Positions 1-5,756 of a stretch of DNA of 6,715 nt are shown one piece after another. The DNA is from VRUE01 sp046733275. GTDB lineage: Bacteria; Actinomycetota; Thermoleophilia; Solirubrobacterales; 70-9. Location: the NCBI GenBank assembly GCA_046733275.1, contig JBKPOW010000131.1:1-6715 (forward strand), written 5' to 3'. The notes beneath the pieces are model-generated. The model searched no databases. It was not told where the DNA came from and worked only from the letters and a program-made list of their open reading frames with translations. The stretch's first letter is position 1; each line of letters starts with the position of its first letter. The position numbers and the translations under genes are program-made.

Positions 1-1069
1 GGTCGCGATCGGCAGCGTCGACGACGGCGCAGAGCAGCTCGCGGGTGCCGCTCGAGTGCGGGGCGACGACTGCCGGGCAGGCGTCCGCGGCAAGCGCGCG
101 CTCCAACGCGTGCTCGGCGGCGGCCGGGTCGTCGAGGTCGAAGACCAGCACCGCCGCCTGGTCGCCGATGCCGAAGGGCTCGAGCCGGCGGCGCAGCTCG
201 GAGGGGTCGAGACGCCCGCCCAGGGCGCCCGCCAGCACGTCGCCGGCCAGCCGCCGCTCGGTCTCGCGGGCGACGCGGCGGCGCATCAGCTCCAGAGCCA
301 CCACCGCCACGGCCTGCTGCAGGATCAGCCGCTCGAAGTCGCCGAGGCCGCCCGAGTCCCGCACCATCACCACCCAGGCCTGGGGCGGGCCGCCACCCGG
401 CGAGATCACCGGGTGGGCTAGAGCCCGGCCCGCCACAGAGGGATGCGTGGGCACGAAGGGGTGGCCGTCGGCGATGTGCGAGAGGGCTTCCTCGCGGATC
501 GCGTTGACCGCCTCGGCCGAGAGCTGGCGGCGGAAGCCACGCCCGGCGATGCGCTCGCCGCGGTTATTGAGGATCGCGACGGTGCCGCCAACGGCGGAGG
601 CGATCGTCGCCACGATCTCCTCCAGGCCGCGCTCTTCCAGCACCAGCCGCTCGAGCCGGCGCTGCACGGCGATGCCCCGCTGCAGCACCTCGTACTGCTC
701 GTTGACGAGTTTGGCGAAGGCCTTCTCGGTGATCGCGATGAAAGGCGTCGAGTAGGGCACCTCGAAGAGCGGGAAGTCGCGTTTCTTCGCCTCCTCGACC
801 AGCGCTTTCGGCATTTTCTTGTGGTTGAAGCCGGTGCCGAAGCCAAGCCCGGCGAGGTTGTGCTCGGCGAGCAGGCGGATGTAGGCGCGCTGCTTGGCGG
901 CGCCTTCGAGCGGGATGCCGGTGGTCAGCATCAGCTCGCCGCCGGAGAGCCACGGCGTCGGGTCCTCCAGCTCGGAGATGTGGATCCAGCGCAGCGGCGC
1001 CTCGGCCGAGCCGGCGCCGGCGGCGAGCTGGAGGCCGACCTCGTCGAGCAGGCTTTGCACGGTGAGCAT
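1..1069 (-). CDS. PucR/CdaR-family transcriptional regulator, C-terminus cut off by the window edge
   Basis: This reading frame is open from its ATG to the left edge: 356 codons with no stop. Residues 5-125 match the N-terminal PucR (purine catabolism regulator) domain. The diagnostic stretch is at residues 28-51: WIHISELEDPTPW followed by LSGGELMLTTG. Residues about 130-235 form a GAF-like middle region. Residues 244-283 carry the family's linker helix (FERLILQQAVAVVALELMRR, then R..ET...LAGDVLAGAL). A CdaR GGDEF-like domain starts near 287 (LEPFGIGDQAAVLVFDLDD). The PucR-type C-terminal helix-turn-helix should lie beyond the edge, so DNA binding is inferred from the family. The ATG lies 11 bp after the aminotransferase stop. 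An AGGA nine bases upstream of it overlaps that stop codon, so the two genes are probably cotranscribed. The role is inferred: a cytosolic local regulator responding to an amine, purine-like or nitrogen signal. The ligand is unknown. Confidence 0.88.
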   Translation of the reverse strand, partial: MLTVQSLLDEVGLQLAAGAGSAEAPLRWIHISELEDPTPWLSGGELMLTTGIPLEGAAKQRAYIRLLAEHNLAGLGFGTGFNHKKMPKALVEEAKKRDFPLFEVPYSTPFIAITEKAFAKLVNEQYEVLQRGIAVQRRLERLVLEERGLEEIVATIASAVGGTVAILNNRGERIAGRGFRRQLSAEAVNAIREEALSHIADGHPFVPTHPSVAGRALAHPVISPGGGPPQAWVVMVRDSGGLGDFERLILQQAVAVVALELMRRRVARETERRLAGDVLAGALGGRLDPSELRRRLEPFGIGDQAAVLVFDLDDPAAAEHALERALAADACPAVVAPHSSGTRELLCAVVDAADRD

Positions 1070-1080
1070 CGACGCCGGTC

Positions 1081-2466
1081 CTATCCCTGGACGCGCTCCC
1101 AGGCGTCCGTCAGTACCCCCCGCAGCACGTCGTGGATCTCTTCGAACTGCTCGCTGTCGCAGATCAGCGGCGGCGCCAGCTGGATCACCGGGTCGCCGCG
1201 GTCGTCGGCGCGGCAGATCAGCCCGCGCTTGTAGAGCTCGCCGGAGAGGTAGCCGCGCAGCAGGTCCTCGGCCTCGTCGCCGTCGAAGCTCTGCTTGGTC
1301 TCCTTGTCCTTGACCAGCTCGATCGCCTGGAAGAAGCCGGCGCCGCGCACGTCGCCGACGATCGGCAGGTCGTGCAGGGTCTCCAGCATCGCCCGGAACT
1401 CGTCCTCCTTGGCCAGCACGTGGGCGCAGAGGTCCTCGCGCTCGTAGACGTCGAGGTTGGCCATCGCCACCGCGGCGGCGACAGGATGGCCGGCGAAGGT
1501 GAAGCCGTGGGTGAAGGAGGCGTCGCCCCGCATGAAAGGCTCGGCGACGCGATCGGCGACGATCATCGCGCCCATCGGCGCGTAGGCCGAGGTCAGCGCC
1601 TTGGCGAGCGTGACGACGTCGGGCTCGTAGCCGAACCGTTCGCAGCCGAACATGTGGCCGAGCCGGCCGAAGGCGCAGATCACCTCGTCGGAGATCATCA
1701 GCACGTCGTGGCGGTCGCAGATCTCGCGCACCCGCTGGAAGTAGCCCTCGGGCGGGACGAAGCAGCCGCCGGCGTTCTGCACCGGCTCGAGGATCACCGC
1801 GGCGACCGTGTCGGGCCCCTCGAAGACGATCCGCTCCTCGATCGCGTCCGCCGCCCAGAGCGGCTCGCGGTCCGGCGGCCAGCGGTAGAGGTTGGTATTG
1901 GGGACGTGGCAGCCGCCCGGCGCGAGCGGCTCGAAGGGGGTGCGCAGCTCGGTGATCCCGGTGGCGGAGAGGGCGCCGAGCGAGGTGCCGTGGTAGGCGA
2001 TCTCGCGCGCGATCACTTTGTGCTTCTGGCCTTTGCCGAGGGCGCGGTGGTAGTTGCGGGCCAGCTTCAGCGCCGACTCGACGGCCTCCGACCCGCCCGA
2101 GGTGAAGAAGACGCGGTTGAGTTCGCCGGGCGCGAGCCCGGCGAGGCGTGCGGCCAGCTCGATCGCGCCCGGGTGGGCGTAGCTCCAGAGGGTGTAGAAG
2201 TCGAGCTCCTCGACCTGGCGCGCCGCCGCCTCGCCGAGCTCGCTGCGGCCGTGACCGGCGTTGACGCAGAAGAGAGCGGAGAGGCCGTCGAGGTAGCGGT
2301 TGCCGCGGTCGTCGTAGACGTAGCAGCCCTCGCCGCGGACGATGATCGGGATCTCGTGGTCGGGCCCGTAGGTCCCCATGCGCGAGAAGTGAAGCCAGAG
2401 GTGGCGCATCGCCAATTGCTGCAGGCCGGCTTCGACTTTCGAAGTCGACTGGGAGGCAATGGCCAT
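1081..2466 (-). CDS. Class III PLP-dependent aminotransferase, putative polyamine/omega-amino acid type
   Basis: The 461-residue product has the usual length for omega-aminotransferases of fold type I. It is cytosolic, normally a dimer, and moves a terminal amino group to a keto acid such as pyruvate or 2-oxoglutarate. Visible signatures are the phosphate-binding loop SGGSEA (123-128), YHG (158-160; Tyr stacks on PLP), E227-P-V-Q, D260-E-V (Asp pairs with the pyridine nitrogen), K289 in TLAKALTSAYAPMGA (Schiff-base lysine) and T323 in the FTFAGHP motif. All expected catalytic residues are present. A start 20 codons upstream (ATG at 2526) is possible, but the chosen ATG has AGGAG eight bases before it, and the upstream codons overlap the predicted promoter. 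General layout, including LFCVNAGHGR (residues 65-74), resembles Pseudomonas SpuC putrescine-pyruvate aminotransferase as I recall it. Next to a pot transporter, an amine such as putrescine is the likeliest donor. Beta-alanine or 4-aminobutyrate are alternatives. Confidence 0.92.
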   Translation of the reverse strand: MAIASQSTSKVEAGLQQLAMRHLWLHFSRMGTYGPDHEIPIIVRGEGCYVYDDRGNRYLDGLSALFCVNAGHGRSELGEAAARQVEELDFYTLWSYAHPGAIELAARLAGLAPGELNRVFFTSGGSEAVESALKLARNYHRALGKGQKHKVIAREIAYHGTSLGALSATGITELRTPFEPLAPGGCHVPNTNLYRWPPDREPLWAADAIEERIVFEGPDTVAAVILEPVQNAGGCFVPPEGYFQRVREICDRHDVLMISDEVICAFGRLGHMFGCERFGYEPDVVTLAKALTSAYAPMGAMIVADRVAEPFMRGDASFTHGFTFAGHPVAAAVAMANLDVYEREDLCAHVLAKEDEFRAMLETLHDLPIVGDVRGAGFFQAIELVKDKETKQSFDGDEAEDLLRGYLSGELYKRGLICRADDRGDPVIQLAPPLICDSEQFEEIHDVLRGVLTDAWERVQG

Positions 2467-2474
2467 CGGTTTTG

Positions 2475-2479
2475 CTCCT
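2475..2479 (-). promoter_or_regulatory. Ribosome binding site of the aminotransferase
   Basis: AGGAG reads on the minus strand, within GAGAGGAGC, eight bases before the ATG ending at 2464. This site decides the start: the in-frame ATG at 2526 lacks a comparable site and would place translation inside the predicted promoter. Confidence 0.8.
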
Positions 2480-2501
2480 CTCGTCCTAGACGCTCTGGAC
2501 A

Positions 2502-2530
2502 AAGCTAGCTCGGTTGATCCACGCATTCAA
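2502..2530 (-). promoter_or_regulatory. Candidate promoter of the aminotransferase-regulator operon
   Basis: On the minus strand a -35-like TTGAAT (2530-2525) and a -10-like TAGCTT (2507-2502) are separated by exactly 17 bases. This predicts a start near 2495 and a leader of about 28 bases containing the AGGAG site. Four of six and three of six positions match the sigma-70 consensus, so support is moderate. A better -35 hexamer, TTGACC (2546-2541), lies upstream but has no good -10 at 16-18 bases. Confidence 0.45.
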
Positions 2531-2561
2531 GTGTTCGTTGGGTCAAGCCAGAGCGAGATGC

Positions 2562-2578
2562 TTGTACAGATCGTACAA
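2562..2578. promoter_or_regulatory. Inverted repeat in the divergent intergenic region, candidate operator
   Basis: TTGTAC, five bases (AGATC), then GTACAA: a perfect 6-bp-arm palindrome of 17 bp. Its centre (2570) coincides with the midpoint between the two predicted -35 elements (2530 and 2611). A regulator bound here could act on both promoters. The arms are too short and AT-rich to be a convincing terminator. The cognate protein is unknown; the PucR-type product of this locus is the nearest candidate. Confidence 0.5.
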
Positions 2579-2610
2579 AGACCCCACATCCGTTTTGGAC
2601 AGGCGCTCCC

Positions 2611-2639
2611 TTGGATTGGGCGCCCATACGCCGTACCGT
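2611..2639 (+). promoter_or_regulatory. potA: Candidate promoter of the potADBC operon, fitting a leaderless transcript
   Basis: A -35-like TTGGAT (2611-2616) and a -10-like TACCGT (2634-2639) are spaced by 17 bases. The -10 ends nine bases before the potA ATG, so transcription could begin at or within a base or two of the start codon. Each hexamer matches consensus at only three of six positions. The case rests on the ideal spacing plus the lack of a Shine-Dalgarno site before potA. Confidence 0.4.
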
Positions 2640-2648
2640 CGTACTGTT

Positions 2649-3734
2649 ATGAACGAAGAGATACCGAGCGTTGAGCTGCAGGGTGTAAGCAAGCGCTTCG
2701 GTGATCTCACCGCCGTCGAGCAGCTCAGCCTCGATCTGGCGGGCGGCGAGTTCTTCACCCTGCTCGGGCCGAGCGGCTGCGGCAAGACGACGACGCTGCG
2801 GATGATCGCCGGCTTCGAGCGGCCCGACGAGGGCGAGATCCGGATCGAGGGCGCCGACGTCGCCGGCCTGCCGCCGCACCGGCGGCCGACCAACACGGTC
2901 TTCCAGAGCTACGCCCTCTTCCCCCACCTGAGCGTGCGCGACAACGTCGCTTTCGGCCTCAAGCGCAAGAAGGTGCCGAAGGAGGAGATCGGCCGGCGGG
3001 TCGAGGCCGAGCTCGAGCGGGTCGGGCTGGCGGCCGAGGCGAACCGGCGGCCGGCGCAGCTCTCCGGCGGCCAGCAGCAGCGGGTGGCGCTGGCGCGGGC
3101 GCTGGTCAACCTGCCCAAGGTGTTGCTGCTCGACGAGCCGCTCGGGGCGCTCGACCTGAAGCTGCGCAAGGGGCTGCAGGTGGAGCTGAAGCGGATACAA
3201 CGCGAGGTCGGCATCACCTTCGTCTACGTCACCCACGACCAGGAGGAGGCGCTGACGATGAGCGACCGGATCGCGGTGATGAACCGCGGCCGGGTCGAGC
3301 AGGTCGGCAGCCCCGAGGACGTCTACGAGCGCCCGGCGACCACCTTCGTCGCCGGCTTCATCGGCGTCTCCAACCTGCTGCCGGTGGGCGAGGGCCGCTA
3401 TGCGGTCGTGCGGCCCGAGAAGCTGCGGGTCGAAACGCTCGAGCCGGGCGTCTCCGGGGACGGGGTCGGCGCCGCGGCGGCGGCATCGAACGGCGTAACG
3501 CGGGTCGAGGGCGTGGTCGAGAGCTCGCTCTACCTCGGCACCTCGACCCAGATCGCGGTCGACCTCGGCGAGGGCGTGCGGATGACCGCCCTCGTCCCCA
3601 ACGCCGACGAGGAGCAGCGGCAGCGATTGCCGGGAGGCGGCGCCCGGGTAGCGCTCAGTTGGGAGCCCGAGCACATGCACTTGGTGCAGGAGAGCGCGAA
3701 GAAACAGAGAGGTGAGTCACATGTATGGGTTTGA
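2649..3734 (+). CDS. potA: Spermidine/putrescine-type ABC importer, ATP-binding subunit PotA
   Basis: This 361-residue cytosolic ATPase powers the importer with PotB, PotC and PotD. Walker A is GPSGCGKTT (40-48), the Q-loop glutamine is Q86, the signature is LSGGQQQR (138-145), Walker B is VLLLDEP (158-164; catalytic E163), the D-loop follows at 166-169 and the switch histidine is H196 (VTHDQEEA). After the nucleotide-binding domain (to about 240) comes a TOBE-type regulatory domain (about 245-346) with a low-complexity Gly/Ala stretch at 267-280. Length and layout are typical of the PotA/CUT1 subfamily. The ATG was chosen because homology begins at once (VELQGVSKRFG); the frame stays open upstream to 2514 but encodes nothing recognisable there. 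No Shine-Dalgarno site precedes it. It overlaps potD by 14 bases. Iron or sulfate importers share this ATPase type; the neighbours decide for polyamines. Confidence 0.95.
   Translation: MNEEIPSVELQGVSKRFGDLTAVEQLSLDLAGGEFFTLLGPSGCGKTTTLRMIAGFERPDEGEIRIEGADVAGLPPHRRPTNTVFQSYALFPHLSVRDNVAFGLKRKKVPKEEIGRRVEAELERVGLAAEANRRPAQLSGGQQQRVALARALVNLPKVLLLDEPLGALDLKLRKGLQVELKRIQREVGITFVYVTHDQEEALTMSDRIAVMNRGRVEQVGSPEDVYERPATTFVAGFIGVSNLLPVGEGRYAVVRPEKLRVETLEPGVSGDGVGAAAAASNGVTRVEGVVESSLYLGTSTQIAVDLGEGVRMTALVPNADEEQRQRLPGGGARVALSWEPEHMHLVQESAKKQRGESHVWV
3709..3715 (+). promoter_or_regulatory. potD: Ribosome binding site of potD, inside the end of potA
   Basis: GAGGTGA, complementary to the 16S rRNA 3' end, lies five bases before the ATG at 3721. 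It argues against the in-frame GTG at 3712, which sits inside this site. Its place within the potA coding sequence suggests coupled translation. Confidence 0.8.
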
Positions 3735-4851
3735 ATCGAGAGTCGCCGCGGCGATCGCGGTGCTCGCCCTCGCGCTGGTCCTGGCGGCCTGCGGCGACGA
3801 CACGGTCGGCGGCGGCCGCGAGGGCGAGGTGGAGACCGCCAAAGGCGGCAAAGCGACCGGCTCGCTGACGATCTCCAACTGGCCCGGCTACATCGACCCG
3901 GGATCGAAAGGCACCGTCGCCGAGTTCGAAAAAGAGACCGGGGTGAAAGTCAACTACATCGAGGACATCAACTCGAACGACGCCTTCTTCGGCAAGCTCC
4001 AGCCACAGCTCGAACAGGGCGAATCGGGCGGGCGCAGCGTCTTCGTCGTCGCCGACTACATGGCGAAACAGATGCATGACCTCGGCTACCTGCAGGAGTT
4101 CGATCAGGCCGACCTGCCGACGGTCTTCGAAACCCTCTTGCCCAGCCTCGAGAGCCCGGGCTTCGACCCGGAGCGCAAGTTCTCGGTGCCGTGGCAGGGC
4201 GGCTTGACCGGGATCTGGGTCGACACCTCGAAGGCGCCTGAGATCCGCTCGGTCAACGATCTCTTCGACCCGAAATACAAGGGCAAAGTCACGATGCTGG
4301 AAGAACTGCGCGAAACGCCAGCGCTGGTGATGCTCGCCGAAGGGGTCGACCCCGCCGAGGCCAGCGCGGAGCAGTGGCTCGCCGCGATCGACAAACTCAA
4401 GGCGGCCGCCGACTCCGGTCAGATCAGGAAATTCACCGGCAACGAGTACACCGAGGACCTGACCGCCGGCAACATCGTCGCCGCGATCGGCTGGTCGGGC
4501 GATGCCTCGCTGATCGAAAACGAGAACGCCGAATGGCGGATGCCGACCGAGGGCTGCACGCAGTGGATGGAAAACATGGTGATCCCGGTGGGCGCCCCCA
4601 ACACCGCCGCGGCGCTCGCCTGGATGGACTTCGTCTACCGGCCGGAGGTGGCCGTCGACATCACCGAATACGTCGAATACATCTCGCCGGTGCAAGGCGT
4701 CCAAGAGCTCCTCGCGAAACGAGGATCGGAGCTCGCACAGAGCGAGATCGTCTTCCCGACCGAAGAGTTCACCAGCAAATGCACGGGCCAGAACACGCCC
4801 CCGGAACTCGAACGGGTCAACGAGGCCTGGCAGGAAGTGCTGACCGGGTGA
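3721..4851 (+). CDS. potD: Polyamine ABC transporter substrate-binding lipoprotein, PotD family
   Basis: The 376-residue product has a lipoprotein signal peptide: R7, a hydrophobic core (8-22) and the lipobox LAAC with C24 as the lipidated cysteine. It should be anchored outside the membrane and deliver ligand to PotB/PotC. The mature fold matches PotD/PotF: SLTISNWPGYIDPG (48-61), VVADYM (109-114), DLFDPKYKGKVTML (180-193), GWSGDASLI (257-265), EGCTQWMENMVIP (277-289) and EYISPVQG (319-326). Aligned by eye to E. coli PotD from memory, the amine-caging aromatics are kept (W54, Y57, Y113, W258, W282, Y320). D257 of PotD appears as E284 and D168 as a Glu (near 195), while E171 matches E198. The family is therefore firm, but the exact ligand (putrescine, spermidine or another diamine) is not. 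C279 and C354 could form a disulfide. Lysine codons are mostly AAA, unlike potA. Confidence 0.93.
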   Translation: MYGFESRVAAAIAVLALALVLAACGDDTVGGGREGEVETAKGGKATGSLTISNWPGYIDPGSKGTVAEFEKETGVKVNYIEDINSNDAFFGKLQPQLEQGESGGRSVFVVADYMAKQMHDLGYLQEFDQADLPTVFETLLPSLESPGFDPERKFSVPWQGGLTGIWVDTSKAPEIRSVNDLFDPKYKGKVTMLEELRETPALVMLAEGVDPAEASAEQWLAAIDKLKAAADSGQIRKFTGNEYTEDLTAGNIVAAIGWSGDASLIENENAEWRMPTEGCTQWMENMVIPVGAPNTAAALAWMDFVYRPEVAVDITEYVEYISPVQGVQELLAKRGSELAQSEIVFPTEEFTSKCTGQNTPPELERVNEAWQEVLTG

Positions 4852-4893
4852 CGCGCGGATGAGCCCGGCAACCGGATGACGCGACGATGAGCC
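4849..4893 (+). repeat. Imperfect 17-bp direct repeat at the potD-potB junction
   Basis: TGACGCGCGGATGAGCC (4849-4865) and TGACGCGACGATGAGCC (4877-4893) agree at 15 of 17 positions, 28 bases apart. The first copy contains the potD stop and the second the potB start. The ATG in the first copy (4859) is out of frame with potB and opens only a six-codon frame ending at 4879. This may be a small duplication that lengthened the junction, or chance. Confidence 0.55.
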
Positions 4894-5756
4894 TGAGGCG
4901 GCGCCTGGTCCCCTACTGGTTACTGGGACCGGGGCTGCTCTGGCTCCTCCTCTTCTTCGTCGTCCCCATGTACTTCATGGGGGAACTGGCGCTGCGTTCG
5001 GGCACGCTGACCAGCGGCTACACCTTCGAGTGGGCCTGGTCGAACTTCCCCGACTCCCTTTCCGGCCACACCGAGCAGATCGGGCGCTCCTTCGTCTACG
5101 CCGGCGTGGCGACCGTGCTGGCGCTGCTGATCGCCTACCCGCTCGCCTACGCGATCGCCTTCCGCGCCGGGCGCTGGCGGGCGCTCCTGCTCTTCGCCGT
5201 GATCGCACCGTTCTTCACCACCTACCTGATCCGCACGATCGCCTGGAAGACGATCCTCAGCGACTCCAGCCCGATCGTCGACGTGTTGCAGACGCTGGCG
5301 CTGATCCCGCCAGACGGCCGGGTGCTCGCCACCTCGGGCGCGGTGATCGCCGGCCTCACCTACAACTTCCTGCCCTTCATGGTCCTGCCGCTCTACGCCA
5401 ACCTCGAGCGGCTCGACCTGCGGCTGGTGGAGGCGGCGAAGGACCTCTACTCCTCCTCGCGCCAGGCCTTCCTGCGGGTGACGCTGCCGCTGACCATGCC
5501 GGGGATCGTCGCCGGCGTGCTGCTCACCTTCATCCCCGCCTTCGGCGACTACGTCAACGCCCAGCTGCTGGGCGGCACGCAGCAGGCGATGGTCGGCAAC
5601 GTGATCCAGTCGCTCTACCTCAACCAGCGCGACTACCCGGAGGCGGCGGCGCTCTCCTTCGTGATGATGGCGGTGATCCTGGCGGTCGTCCTCGCCTACA
5701 TCCGCCTCGCCGGCACCGGCGCCTTCATGGGCGACGAGGAGGAGGCGGCGCGATGA
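4887..5756 (+). CDS. potB: Polyamine ABC transporter permease PotB
   Basis: The 289-residue inner-membrane protein forms half of the translocation channel with PotC. About six membrane segments are visible: 10-31, 68-92, 98-119, 148-170, 203-223 and 253-275. The cytoplasmic EAA loop that docks on the ATPase spans 182-201 (EAAKDLYSSSRQAF, then RVTLP). The usual glycine of this loop (EAA..LG in E. coli PotB) is tyrosine (Y188). PotB hallmarks include PLTMPGIVAG (201-210), FIPAFGDYVNAQLLGG (215-230) and GNVIQSLYLNQRDYP (237-251), close to E. coli PotB (MPGIIAG, GNVIKVQFLNIRDWP). The ATG follows potD by 35 bases; only a weak GGATGA (4874-4879) stands in the ribosome-site position. The gene shares ATGA with potC. 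A putrescine-specific PotH identity cannot be excluded. Confidence 0.93.
   Translation: MSLRRRLVPYWLLGPGLLWLLLFFVVPMYFMGELALRSGTLTSGYTFEWAWSNFPDSLSGHTEQIGRSFVYAGVATVLALLIAYPLAYAIAFRAGRWRALLLFAVIAPFFTTYLIRTIAWKTILSDSSPIVDVLQTLALIPPDGRVLATSGAVIAGLTYNFLPFMVLPLYANLERLDLRLVEAAKDLYSSSRQAFLRVTLPLTMPGIVAGVLLTFIPAFGDYVNAQLLGGTQQAMVGNVIQSLYLNQRDYPEAAALSFVMMAVILAVVLAYIRLAGTGAFMGDEEEAAR
5741..5745 (+). promoter_or_regulatory. potC: Ribosome binding site of potC, inside the end of potB
   Basis: GGAGG within GAGGAGGAGG lies seven bases before the potC ATG. It encodes part of the acidic C-terminal tail of PotB (DEEEAA). It fixes the potC start; the same frame is open far upstream, but only as the out-of-frame reading of potB. 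Confidence 0.85.

Noticed and set aside
45..1234. Long plus-strand open frames (45-755, 443-1234) opposite the regulator
   Set aside because: Their translations are Arg/Ser/Ala-rich or low in recognisable motifs, as expected for antisense frames of GC-rich genes. The minus-strand frame in the same place gives a clear PucR-family protein open over 356 codons.
1132..2508. 458-codon plus-strand open frame opposite the aminotransferase
   Set aside because: The product is a repetitive Val/Ala/Glu/Arg-rich sequence without known motifs, whereas the minus strand has all class III aminotransferase motifs in order. This is a codon-bias shadow.
2503..2510. AGCTAGCT, an 8-bp palindrome, as a second operator
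   Set aside because: It is short, overlaps the predicted minus-strand -10 element, and its composition explains it; there is no second copy in the region.
2514..2648. Upstream extension of potA from a TTG at 2514
   Set aside because: The extra 45 codons are unlike any PotA N-terminus, cover the predicted divergent promoters and the palindrome, and lack a ribosome site; family similarity starts right after the ATG at 2649.
2505..4704. Long minus-strand open frames opposite potA (2505-3680) and potD (3655-4704)
   Set aside because: They are rich in His, Asp, Arg and Val with no domain pattern, and they mirror genuine transporter genes. No ribosome site supports either.
4852..4886. Possible terminator or attenuator in the 35-bp potD-potB gap
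   Set aside because: No stable stem followed by a T-run is visible; the gap is explained by the direct repeat.
5030..5752. Reading the frame of potC back to 5030 as a large fusion protein
   Set aside because: This part is the out-of-frame translation of potB, an Arg/Pro/Ala-rich string. The ATG at 5753 has a strong GGAGG site and the normal PotC N-terminus.
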